Position numbers and translations under genes: made by a program. A model generated the notes under the pieces. The model was not told the DNA's origin. It saw only the letters and a program-made list of their open reading frames with translations, and did not search any database. From JANXVY01 sp038329675 (GTDB taxonomy: Bacteria; Pseudomonadota; Alphaproteobacteria; Rhizobiales; Hyphomicrobiaceae), in assembly GCA_038329675.1 (NCBI GenBank), contig JBBQNE010000147.1, positions 1 to 7,536 of the forward strand: a DNA stretch of 7,536 bases, in the 5' to 3' direction. Below, piece after piece: positions 1 through 7,009 of this stretch (its first letter is position 1; each line of letters begins with the position of its first letter).

Positions 1-69
1 AAACAAGCGGATATTCTGGTAGGTGCGCGAGATGCCAAGATGTGTAATCTGGTCGGGTCGCAAGCGGTG
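1..69 (-). other. LivG-type ABC ATPase Q-loop segment, in frame with the upstream gene
   Basis: The last visible codons read HRLRPDQITHLGISRTYQNI followed by RLF. This matches the region of branched-chain amino acid ABC transporter ATPases (LivG/BraF) around the Q-loop, where family members read G-I-x-R-T-F/Y-Q-N-I-R-L-F; E. coli LivG has GVVRTFQHVRLF at this place. The Gln at residue 155 would be the Q-loop glutamine. In a real LivG a Walker A motif lies upstream, and none is present here. GC of bases 1-60 is 31/60 (52 percent), lower than the surrounding genes appear to be. The family assignment of this short stretch is fairly secure; the reason it is here is not known. Confidence 0.65.
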
Positions 70-480
70 AACTTGGATAGGGCTGCGTGGCGGCGCGATG
101 GGCGCTGGACGCGCAGGCAAGGCTGCCGTGGACTTCGCTGCGCCAGTGTTTCGAGGTTCCGTGATGGTTTGCGACGCTCGCTGTGCCACGTCGTTCGTAG
201 ACTGGCCCGAAGATTGGCCCGAAGACTTATGCGAGACCTGAGCCATGATCCGGGCCGCCAACGCATTGGTTCGCGCAGCCGCAACCGGCTCCACGCGATC
301 AAGGACCCGGCCAAGTGCGATCGCCTCCGCGAGCAGCGAACGGGCGCCCGCATCGCGGGCGAGAAGCTGGGCAAAACGCAAGCGCTCCGCGGCCGGCCAT
401 CGCGCGCGATCGCCGCCATACACATCGAGGAGGTGCTCAAAGGCGGCGCGCTCTATCAGATCAGGGTCGGGCGTCGGCAT
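1..480 (-). CDS. Anti-sigma-like protein, 3' end open, with LivG-like sequence at its visible C-terminus
   Basis: I translated this frame by hand: 160 codons run from an ATG at 480 to the window edge with no stop. An in-frame TGA (484-486) lies just upstream, so the ATG at 480 is the first possible start; only a weak AAGAG-like ribosome site precedes it. Residues 1-70 form a charged helical domain with a YGGDRARWPAAER stretch. From memory, short alphaproteobacterial proteins encoded beside ECF sigma factors have similar N-termini. Residues 80-135 are a low-complexity Ser/Gln/Pro/Ala linker containing SSGQ twice. No membrane segment is visible. Residues 138-160 instead resemble the Q-loop region of LivG ATPases. 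The gene starts 45 bases after the sigma factor stop, so co-transcription is likely. An anti-sigma role is inferred from position and N-terminal style only. The gene may be a real fusion, a pseudogene or an assembly chimera. Confidence 0.6.
   Translation of the reverse strand, partial: MPTPDPDLIERAAFEHLLDVYGGDRARWPAAERLRFAQLLARDAGARSLLAEAIALGRVLDRVEPVAAARTNALAARIMAQVSHKSSGQSSGQSTNDVAQRASQTITEPRNTGAAKSTAALPARPAPIAPPRSPIQVHRLRPDQITHLGISRTYQNIRLF
203..226 (-). repeat. Two tandem copies of a 12-base repeat
   Basis: The plus strand reads TGGCCCGAAGAT then TGGCCCGAAGAC, two 12-base units differing only at the last base. On the coding strand each encodes the tetrapeptide SSGQ (residues 86-93, in phase) inside the low-complexity linker of the anti-sigma-like protein. 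The second unit is identical to one in the histidine kinase gene at 4932-4943. Confidence 0.7.
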
Positions 481-525
481 GTATCAACTCTTGGGGCTCG
501 GTTCGCTGTATAGGTTATGGGTCGT

Positions 526-1152
526 TTACAGCTCGGGTGCAGATATCAACTCTCGCCAATCGTCGGCCAGCTGCGCGCGAAGCGTCCGGCGGGCACGTCC
601 GAGCAGCGATTCAACCGCTTCATCTGACACCCCCATCGCCGCAGCAATCTCGATTTGGCTCAAGCCTTCATAGTGGAACAAGACCAACGCCAAGCGCTGC
701 CGGTCGGGCAACGATTGTAAGGCTGCGTCCACGCGGGCGGCAGCATCGCGATCTTCAAGGACGCGCTGTTGACGGGGAGCATCAGGCACGTCGGGCACAT
801 CGGCCGTGACATCGACGTGACGGGCTGACCGAACGCGGTCGATACACAAATTCGATACGACACGCCGCAACCATGGACGGACACCTGCAACGCCCACGTC
901 GAGCCGCGGGGCCTGCCGCCACAGCCGTAACATTGCCTCCTGCGCAACGTCTTCGGCTTCGGCCTCGTCGCGCAACATGCGACGCGCAATGGCAACGACG
1001 GCGGCAAGGTGACGCGCGACGAGTTCATTGAAGGCGGCCGGGTCGCCACCAACCATCCGCGCCAAGAGCTCAGCATCTTCAATCGCCGGAACGAGCGATG
1101 ATCCCGCTCCCAGCTGACCTCGCTCGATCGTCACGACCGCTCCACGCAGCAT
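526..1152 (-). CDS. ECF-family RNA polymerase sigma factor
   Basis: This encodes a sigma-70 family factor of the extracytoplasmic function type, which directs RNA polymerase to a small set of stress or signal promoters. From the ATG at 1152 it has 208 residues, typical for ECF factors. Region 2 spans about 41-110, with the acidic region 2.2 helix DEAEAEDVAQEAMLRLWRQ at 62-80. A short variable linker (about 113-135) replaces region 3. Region 4 covers about 139-196, with the helix-turn-helix SQIEIAAAMGVSDEAVESLL at 165-184. A GTG at 1200 gives a 16-residue longer form. I prefer 1152 because the extra residues look unlike the family and the DNA there is AT-rich and palindromic, but neither start has a good ribosome site. 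The next gene downstream is in the usual anti-sigma position. The inducing signal cannot be read from the sequence. Function is secure at family level. Confidence 0.93.
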   Translation of the reverse strand: MLRGAVVTIERGQLGAGSSLVPAIEDAELLARMVGGDPAAFNELVARHLAAVVAIARRMLRDEAEAEDVAQEAMLRLWRQAPRLDVGVAGVRPWLRRVVSNLCIDRVRSARHVDVTADVPDVPDAPRQQRVLEDRDAAARVDAALQSLPDRQRLALVLFHYEGLSQIEIAAAMGVSDEAVESLLGRARRTLRAQLADDWRELISAPEL

Positions 1153-1188
1153 AGCAATGACACACCGTTCACTGGCGCCCGGCGACCT

Positions 1189-1210
1189 GCTATGGTGCAC
1201 CTATCATAGC
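1189..1210. promoter_or_regulatory. Palindromic AT-rich patch upstream of the sigma factor, possible operator or promoter
   Basis: The plus strand holds GCTATG (1189-1194) and its exact reverse complement CATAGC (1205-1210), separated by 10 bases. Inside them is the 8-base palindrome GGTGCACC (1194-1201). On the coding strand TATGAT (1203-1208) resembles a -10 hexamer, but I find no matching -35 element at 17 bases. The patch spans the alternative GTG start at 1200 and lies about 40 bases before the preferred ATG. A regulatory role is inference only. Confidence 0.3.
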
Positions 1211-1283
1211 CTATAACGGCTGATGGCGCCCGATCCGTCGCTCAACGAGCTGATCGGCGACGTCCCGGTACAGTCGCGACCGT

Positions 1284-4200
1284 TCAGGTGCCGAGCACGC
1301 GGCCGAAGATATCGCGAACGGCATCTTGTGCCTCACGCACACTGGCTTCGAGCACGCCAAATGCTGGCGCTTGCCCGGTGCGCGAGAGGCAATCTTTGAG
1401 CCCGCGCGGCGCGGTATCGGGTTTGAATGGACCCTCGGCGAGCAAGCGGAGAACGCCGTTGAGATCGCCGAGCAATTGCGCTGCAGCACTGAGATCAGTG
1501 GCATCTGATGCCGATAGCGCACCGGCGGCGGCAAGCTTTGAAAGTGCCGCCCGGGTGTTGGTATCGAGCACGTCGGGCCGCGTCGCCGCATTGATGAGTT
1601 GCAGATACTGGACGATGAATTCGAGATCGACGAGCCCGCCCCGGACTTGCTTGAGGTCCCAGATGTCGGTCGTGCTTTTTTCAGCGGCAATTCGAAGTCG
1701 CATATCGCGCACGTCAGAAGCTGTCGTGACGGGGTCGCGGGGACGCAATAACACCTCGCGGATGACCGCTTCGACGCGAGCCGTGAGATCGGGCGGACCA
1801 CTGACGACGCGCGCGCGAGTTAAGGCTAGGTGTTCCCAGGTCCAGGCCTCGGCGACCTGATAGTCGCTAAAACTTTGCAACGAGGTCGCGAGCGGACCCT
1901 TTTGTCCCGATGGCCGCAGTCGCAAATCAACGTCATAGAGCACCCCCTCAGACGTCGGTGCGGAGAACGCGGCAACGAGGCGTTGCGTCAAGCGGCCGTA
2001 ATACTGGGCAGCGGCGAGCGGCTTATCGCCATCTGACCTAAGATTGCCGCTGATCGCTTCGGCGGGGACGTCATAGACGACGATCAAGTCGAGGTCGGAG
2101 GCAGCCGTCATCTCGCGACTACCGAGGCGGCCCATGGCGATAATGACAGCGCCACCGCCGGGAAAACGGCCGTGCACGGCTACGAGGTCGGCTTCGATAC
2201 GCTGATGGAGGGCACAGACAAGGACGTCGGCGAGGTCGGAGTAGGCAAAAGCGGCATCGGCGGGCGTCACGCCACCCGACAGCACCCGCATACCAATGAG
2301 GAACGACTGTTCGCTCCCCACAATGCGCAGCGCATCAAGCATCGGTTCGAGATCGGTTGAAGCGCCAAGGACCTCGGCTAGCCGCCGACGGTGGTCAGCA
2401 GTGCCTGGAAGCGCGCCGAGCACGGTTGGGTCGACCACGGCATCAAACAGGCGCCGCTGCCGCGACAAGATACGGGCAAGACGCGGCGCCGACCCCATGA
2501 TGTCGGCAATCAGCCGCAACAGGCGCGGGTTCGACCGTAACAGCGCGAAAAGCTGAAGCCCGGTTGGCAGCTCGGACAAGAAACGATCGAAATTACCAAG
2601 CGCGAGATCGGGGTCCGCGGTTTCAGCCAACGCGTCGATCAACAGCGGCTGCATCACGGTGAGCCGCTCGCGGGAGACGGACGAACGGACCGCAGCGTAG
2701 CGGCCGTGGTGCCATCCACGCACGGTAGCCAGCACCTTGGCTGGGTCGCGGTAGCCCATGCGCGACAGGGTGGCAATGGTGTCGGGATCATCGGTGGCGC
2801 CAGCGAACGCCATGTTGGATGCGCGCGCCGTCAACTCAGGCGCAGCTTCGAATAGGCGGTCGTAGTGGGATTGGACGGTCTGAAGCTCGCTGACGAGGGC
2901 TGCAGACAAGGCTGGCGTATCGGCAAAGCCTGCGAATTGCGCAAACCGCAATAGCTCGGCCTGATCGGACGGCATTTGTTGCGTCTGCTCGTCGGCCACC
3001 ATCTGCAAACGGTGTTCGATGACGCGCAACATGTGATACGCGCGGGCAAGATCGTCGGCGACGGAGCGCGCGATCCAATGCCGGGCGACGAGAGCATCAA
3101 GGGCATGCAGTGTTTCGCGCACGCGCAAGTCTGACTGGCGACCGCCGGCAATCAGCTGCTGGGTTTGGGCGAAAAATTCGATCTCGCGGATCCCGCCGCG
3201 GCCAAGCTTGATGTTGTGGCCAGCGACCGCGATGTCGGCGAAACCGCGGTGGGCATGAATTTGCCGCTTCATGGCCTGGATGTCGGCAATGGCAGCAAAG
3301 TCGAGATAGCGGCGCCAGATATAGGGCGAGAGTTCGGCCAGAAACCGATCACCCGCCGACAGATCGCCAGCGATTGCGCGCGCTTTGATCAGCGCCGCTC
3401 GTTCCCAATTTTGACCGACAGTTTCGTAGTAGTCGAGCGCAGCGTCGGTTGAAATCGCAACCTGGGTCGCGCCGGGATCGGGCCGAAGCCGCAAGTCGGT
3501 GCGGAACACGTAACCATCGGCAGTCCGCTCATTCAGGAGGCGCACCATGTCCTTCGTCAGACGCACGAATAGCGACGATGGCTCAAGGCCTGGCCGAACG
3601 GTCGCCAGTTCGCGATCAAAAAAGACGATGAGATCGATGTCACTTGAGTAATTGAGTTCTCGGGCACCTTGCTTGCCCATGGCGAGTACGAAGTAGCCCG
3701 ACCCGGTTTCGGGCGCAGCAGGGTTGCTCGGCCGCCAGTCGCCTTTGGTGGCTGCTTCTCGAAATAGAAAGCGGACGGCGGCTGCCGTTGCCGTATCGGC
3801 CAGCCGCGTCAACGCCGCGGCAACGGTCATAACCGGCCAGACCTGGCCAAGGTCGGCGAGCGCGGTCGATAGCGCAATTTCGGATTTGGCTTGTCGCAGC
3901 GCGCGCATCAAACTTGATTGGGTGGTCGCTGGCGCCATCGCCGACGCCATCAAGCTTGAAAATACATCGTCCAGGTGGGCCTCGGGCGACAATGACAGGA
4001 GGCGTTCGAGCCGTTCGAGATCGCGGACGACAAGTGCGGTCAGGAAGGGCGAACCGGCGAAAATCGTGAGCAGAACCGAGCGTGGGCCGGGCTGTTGCAG
4101 GCAATGTCGCAGGCTTGACCACCGATCATGGTTGTTCGTTTCGCTGGCGACGGCGCGAGCAATGTTTGCGGCGATGTCAGCCTCGATTTCAGCAAGTTTA

Positions 4201-4352
4201 GACTGGGCCGTCGGGGCGGATGGTGAAATTGGAAACGGTTGCATCCGAACTGCCAGTGATCGGCCATCGACGGCAGCACCTGGGACAGGAGCCACTGGGA
4301 CGGGTGCGTTCGCCTTGGCGGCCGTGTCCGATGCCGCAGTTGTCACGATCAT
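1284..4352 (-). CDS. glnE: Bifunctional glutamine synthetase adenylyltransferase / adenylyl-removing enzyme
   Basis: GlnE adds AMP to, and removes it from, glutamine synthetase in the cytoplasm, switching the enzyme off or on according to nitrogen status signalled through PII and glutamine. From the ATG at 4352 the protein has 1022 residues, slightly longer than usual; the first ~40 are Ala/Pro-rich and dispensable-looking. The N-terminal adenylyl-removing nucleotidyltransferase domain carries GKQGARELNYSSDIDLIVFF, with metal-binding aspartates about 238 and 240, then DLRLRP near 286-291 and RGGIREIEF at 385-393. The C-terminal adenylyltransferase domain repeats the pattern: GRLGSREMTAASDLDLIVVY (Asp 753 and 755), DVDLRLRPSG at 807-816 and RGGLVDLEF at 904-912. 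Both catalytic halves look intact. Alternative starts are a TTG at 4373 (7 residues longer) and an ATG at 4244 (36 shorter); the weak AGAAAG before 4352 slightly favours 4352. The kinase gene ends 77 bases upstream of this start, so read-through is plausible. Confidence 0.97.
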   Translation of the reverse strand: MIVTTAASDTAAKANAPVPVAPVPGAAVDGRSLAVRMQPFPISPSAPTAQSKLAEIEADIAANIARAVASETNNHDRWSSLRHCLQQPGPRSVLLTIFAGSPFLTALVVRDLERLERLLSLSPEAHLDDVFSSLMASAMAPATTQSSLMRALRQAKSEIALSTALADLGQVWPVMTVAAALTRLADTATAAAVRFLFREAATKGDWRPSNPAAPETGSGYFVLAMGKQGARELNYSSDIDLIVFFDRELATVRPGLEPSSLFVRLTKDMVRLLNERTADGYVFRTDLRLRPDPGATQVAISTDAALDYYETVGQNWERAALIKARAIAGDLSAGDRFLAELSPYIWRRYLDFAAIADIQAMKRQIHAHRGFADIAVAGHNIKLGRGGIREIEFFAQTQQLIAGGRQSDLRVRETLHALDALVARHWIARSVADDLARAYHMLRVIEHRLQMVADEQTQQMPSDQAELLRFAQFAGFADTPALSAALVSELQTVQSHYDRLFEAAPELTARASNMAFAGATDDPDTIATLSRMGYRDPAKVLATVRGWHHGRYAAVRSSVSRERLTVMQPLLIDALAETADPDLALGNFDRFLSELPTGLQLFALLRSNPRLLRLIADIMGSAPRLARILSRQRRLFDAVVDPTVLGALPGTADHRRRLAEVLGASTDLEPMLDALRIVGSEQSFLIGMRVLSGGVTPADAAFAYSDLADVLVCALHQRIEADLVAVHGRFPGGGAVIIAMGRLGSREMTAASDLDLIVVYDVPAEAISGNLRSDGDKPLAAAQYYGRLTQRLVAAFSAPTSEGVLYDVDLRLRPSGQKGPLATSLQSFSDYQVAEAWTWEHLALTRARVVSGPPDLTARVEAVIREVLLRPRDPVTTASDVRDMRLRIAAEKSTTDIWDLKQVRGGLVDLEFIVQYLQLINAATRPDVLDTNTRAALSKLAAAGALSASDATDLSAAAQLLGDLNGVLRLLAEGPFKPDTAPRGLKDCLSRTGQAPAFGVLEASVREAQDAVRDIFGRVLGT

Positions 4353-4429
4353 CGGCTTTCTGTTGGGCGGCAATGGTTGGTGAGGGCCCGACCTTGCGCA
4401 TTCGACGCTAGACGAGAATGAGCTGGCGA

Positions 4430-6265
4430 TCAGCCCCCGACTTTTTCAACGAGGGTCCGATTGTTCGCCGCATCGATCGGCGGACGGTCGGGATGGTGCT
4501 CAGGATGAATATCCATGTGGAGTTCAGTACGTCGGCCCGGGTTGGACGATGCTTTTGCTCGCCCGATCGGGCTTGCAAAGGCCACCTCGCGTCGCACCGC
4601 CGCCGGATTGGCCACCAGGACCGGCATCACGAGCTCAACGGTCAGACCCGGTTCCGCTGCGCCGGGCATTGTCTCCGAGAGGACGACCCGCCCTCCGTGG
4701 AGCCGAGCAACGGCCGCAACAAGGCTCAAGCCCAGCCCGGTTCCCGGTTGCGTCCGACTGGCATCTAGCCGCACGAAGCGGCGCAGCGCGCGCTCGCGAT
4801 CAACCGATGGAATGCCGGGGCCGTGGTCAGAGACGGTAATGATCACATCGCCGCCATCGGCCCGCACGGCAACGCGCACCGGCTTCGGCGCAGACTGGCC
4901 CGTTGGTTGGCCCGTTGGTTGGCCCGGAACCTGGCCCGAAGACTGACGTGGAGGCTGGCCAACGGTCCCAACGGCATATTTCAGGGCATTATCAACAAGA
5001 TTAGCCACCGCCTGCTGGAGCAACTGGCCGTTGACGCGCACCATCAGACCGGTTGGCGTCGAATTGGCAAGTTCAAGGCCTGTGCCATCCTCTTCAGCGA
5101 GCGGTGCGTAGAACTCAACGACGCTCGCCACGAGTTTGCCAGCATCGATCACGGTTGCACTATCATCGACCGCGCTCGCTTCGAGCCGCGCGATCAACAG
5201 CAGCGCGTTGAACGTCCGGATAAGTTCATCGGCCTCCTCAATCGTCCGCTCCAAAGCGTCCCGATGCAGTGCGGGATCAGCTTCGCGAAGGGCACCTTCG
5301 ACCCGGTTACGGAGCCGGTTGAGCGGCGTTTTAAGGTCGTGCGCGATGTTGTCGGAGACCTCGCGCATGCCACCCATCAGCTCGACGATGCGTTCCAGCA
5401 TGGCGTTGAGATTTTGCGCGAGGCCGTCGAGTTCATCGCCACTGCCGTCGATGGGCACACGCTGGGCGAAGTCACCAGCCATGATCCGGCTGGCAGCTTG
5501 GTTCATCGCCTCGATCCGGGCCAACACGACGCGGCTGATAATAGCCGCCGCCGTCAAGCCAACGAGGGCGAGCGCGGCAAAGCCACCGATAACGAGGAGT
5601 TTCACCCGTTCGGCATAACGGCGCTGGTCCTCGATATCGCGGCCAACGATCAGTCGCGTGCCATCGCTCGTCGCGATTTGCATGCCGACGCCGAGGCGCT
5701 CTGCTGGAAGGTTACCGGTGCCAGGAACGGGCGTCGTCGGGCGGTAGCGGAACACGCTGCCGGTGCCCTCAGATCGAACATCCAGGCGAGCACTGGGACT
5801 ACCGCTGGGACCACCACCAGGGCGAAGATCGGGGCCACCACTGGGGGCTCGACCGGCAGCAGGATCAGGACGGACATCGGGTCCAATCTCGGGTGGAACG
5901 CGGCTCAAGTTACCGGCAAGCTTGCGACCGGTGCCGTCGACAAGCACATATAGCCCAGGACCTTCCGGCCGCGATCGGGCGGTGACGGCATCGATCAACC
6001 CGGCACGGCCGCCGCGGCTTTCTGTGCGAAGGGCGTCGGCTTCGGCCGAAAGCGTCGACATGACCTGATCGGTCAGAACGGCGTTGGCTTGCCAAAACAC
6101 AATCGTGACGAGCGTCGTCGCGAGCACGATGAAGGCAGCGGCAGCCGCAGCCGTCAGCCGGAACGCCGAAGATGCGAGCAGGCCCGGCAATCGGCGCACG
6201 AGTGAGGGCATGGCGGACGGCGAGGGGGGCGAACGAGGTGCAGGCACGGGTGTCGGGGCTGGCAC
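4430..6265 (-). CDS. Membrane sensor histidine kinase, HAMP/HisKA/HATPase type
   Basis: This is a two-component sensor kinase that autophosphorylates on histidine and passes the phosphate to the regulator encoded just upstream. From the GTG at 6265 it has 611 residues. A Pro-rich N-terminus precedes membrane segment 1 (about 35-58); a periplasmic region runs 59-222, including a Pro/Gly/Ser-rich stretch at 125-185; membrane segment 2 is about 222-244. HAMP follows (about 245-297), then the HisKA H-box NIAHDLKTPLNRLRN with His309. The ATPase domain has the N-box NLVDNALKY (Asn426), DHGPGIP (480-486) and GTGLGLSL (508-515). All catalytic motifs are present. Two oddities stand out: a ~25-residue Gly/Gln/Pro repeat insert (about 433-460) between the N-box and the next strand, and a ~60-residue C-terminal tail with HMDIHPEHHPDR. 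The GTG lies 3 bases after the regulator stop, implying coupling; an ATG at 6211 (593 residues) is an alternative. The ligand is unknown. Confidence 0.95.
   Translation of the reverse strand: MPAPTPVPAPRSPPSPSAMPSLVRRLPGLLASSAFRLTAAAAAAFIVLATTLVTIVFWQANAVLTDQVMSTLSAEADALRTESRGGRAGLIDAVTARSRPEGPGLYVLVDGTGRKLAGNLSRVPPEIGPDVRPDPAAGRAPSGGPDLRPGGGPSGSPSARLDVRSEGTGSVFRYRPTTPVPGTGNLPAERLGVGMQIATSDGTRLIVGRDIEDQRRYAERVKLLVIGGFAALALVGLTAAAIISRVVLARIEAMNQAASRIMAGDFAQRVPIDGSGDELDGLAQNLNAMLERIVELMGGMREVSDNIAHDLKTPLNRLRNRVEGALREADPALHRDALERTIEEADELIRTFNALLLIARLEASAVDDSATVIDAGKLVASVVEFYAPLAEEDGTGLELANSTPTGLMVRVNGQLLQQAVANLVDNALKYAVGTVGQPPRQSSGQVPGQPTGQPTGQSAPKPVRVAVRADGGDVIITVSDHGPGIPSVDRERALRRFVRLDASRTQPGTGLGLSLVAAVARLHGGRVVLSETMPGAAEPGLTVELVMPVLVANPAAVRREVAFASPIGRAKASSNPGRRTELHMDIHPEHHPDRPPIDAANNRTLVEKVGG
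4896..4943 (-). repeat. Four tandem 12-base repeat units inside the kinase gene
   Basis: The plus strand has TGGCCCGTTGGT twice (4896-4907, 4908-4919), then TGGCCCGGAACC (4920-4931) and TGGCCCGAAGAC (4932-4943); two decayed units may follow to 4967. Every unit begins TGGCCCG. On the coding strand the units read SSGQ, VPGQ, PTGQ, PTGQ, in phase with the reading frame, within the ATPase domain insert. The unit shares its core with the repeat at 203-226. Confidence 0.85.
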
Positions 6266-6268
6266 GGC

Positions 6269-6949
6269 TCAGACCGCCCCATCCCGGATCATGTAGCCAG
6301 CGCCGCGCACGGTATGGAGCAGCGGCTTGTCGAATGATTTGTCGATCTTGGATCGCAATCGCGACACGTGGACGTCGATGACGTTGGTTTGTGGATCGAA
6401 GTGGTAGTCCCAGACATGCTCAAGCAGCATGGTCCGCGTGACGACCTGGCCAGCATTCTTCATCAGATATTCGAGCAGCCGGTATTCACGCGGCTGGAGC
6501 ACGATCGCCTCTCCGCCACGCGTCACACGGTGAGACAGCCGATCGAGCACGAGATCGCCAACCGCATAACGCGTCTGCTGCTCCTCGGGCACAGCGCGGC
6601 GGGCAAGGGCCTCGATGCGGGCGAGCAGTTCGCTGTAAGCGTAGGGCTTCGTCAGATAGTCGTCGCCGCCAGCACGCAGACCCTTGACGCGGTCGTCGAC
6701 ATCGCCAAGCGCGGAGAGGACGAGGACCGGCGTGCGGACGTTTTCAGCGCGTAGCGTTTTAACAACCGACAAGCCGTCGAGACGCGGCAGCATGCGGTCC
6801 ACGATCAACACGTCGTGTTGCCCGCCGCGGCCAAGGTCAAGGCCGGTTTCGCCGTCCGCTGCGAGATCGACGGCGTGGCCACTCTCCTTCAGGGACTTTG
6901 ACAGGAACTGGGCGGTTTCCCTGTCGTCTTCGATCACGAGGACGCGCAT
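6269..6949 (-). CDS. OmpR/PhoB-type DNA-binding response regulator
   Basis: The 226-residue protein is full length for this family. It is a cytoplasmic transcription factor activated by phosphorylation. The receiver domain covers 1-115: acidic pocket residues Glu7, Asp8 and Asp9, phospho-acceptor Asp51 in VDRMLPRLDG, the Ser79 switch position, and Lys101 in the YLTKPY loop. The winged-helix DNA-binding domain covers about 127-223, with LQPREYRLLEYLMKNAGQVV, the recognition region NVIDVHVSRLRSKID (189-203) and the terminal wing HTVRGAGYMIRD. The ATG at 6949 is well supported by a ribosome site 9 bases upstream. The partner kinase starts 3 bases after its stop. Position directly after a Do protease suggests envelope-related control, but target genes cannot be deduced. 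All key residues are present. Confidence 0.97.
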   Translation of the reverse strand: MRVLVIEDDRETAQFLSKSLKESGHAVDLAADGETGLDLGRGGQHDVLIVDRMLPRLDGLSVVKTLRAENVRTPVLVLSALGDVDDRVKGLRAGGDDYLTKPYAYSELLARIEALARRAVPEEQQTRYAVGDLVLDRLSHRVTRGGEAIVLQPREYRLLEYLMKNAGQVVTRTMLLEHVWDYHFDPQTNVIDVHVSRLRSKIDKSFDKPLLHTVRGAGYMIRDGAV

Positions 6950-6958
6950 GGCAGATGA

Positions 6959-6964
6959 CCCTCC
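6959..6964 (-). promoter_or_regulatory. Ribosome binding site of the response regulator
   Basis: The coding strand reads GGAGGG, 9 bases before the ATG at 6949. It is the only strong Shine-Dalgarno match before a gene start in the window and fixes that start. Confidence 0.8.
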
Positions 6965-6978
6965 GGCTGGATGCGAAA

Positions 6979-7009
6979 CGGCCGCGAGCCCGGGGGAGGA
7001 TCGCGGCCG
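6979..7009 (-). terminator. GC-rich hairpin between protease and regulator genes, weak terminator or leader structure
   Basis: A perfect 9-base inverted repeat, CGGCCGCGA (6979-6987) and TCGCGGCCG (7001-7009), encloses a 13-base loop. Read on the minus strand it is followed by only three T residues, so it could act as a weak intrinsic terminator after the protease gene. It also lies 29 bases before the regulator start, so it could be a structure in that messenger leader. No convincing promoter was found in the 120-base gap. Confidence 0.4.

Noticed and set aside
40..513. Plus-strand open frames over the left edge, rich in Arg
   Set aside because: They oppose the anti-sigma-like frame, have Arg-rich compositions typical of GC-rich shadow frames, and show no motif or ribosome site.
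1201..1283. Terminator for glnE in the gap before the sigma gene
   Set aside because: Only short imperfect repeats (GTCGC and GCGAC) and no T-run were found, so a terminator is not supported.
3449..4383. Plus-strand open frames opposite glnE
   Set aside because: They are shadows of a full-length glnE frame with both catalytic domains intact; no family resemblance.
4823..5953. Long plus-strand open frame of 376 codons opposite the kinase gene
   Set aside because: It is the antisense shadow of a gene with all catalytic kinase motifs; the product has no recognisable family and its LARRLARWLAR pattern simply mirrors the 12-base repeats.
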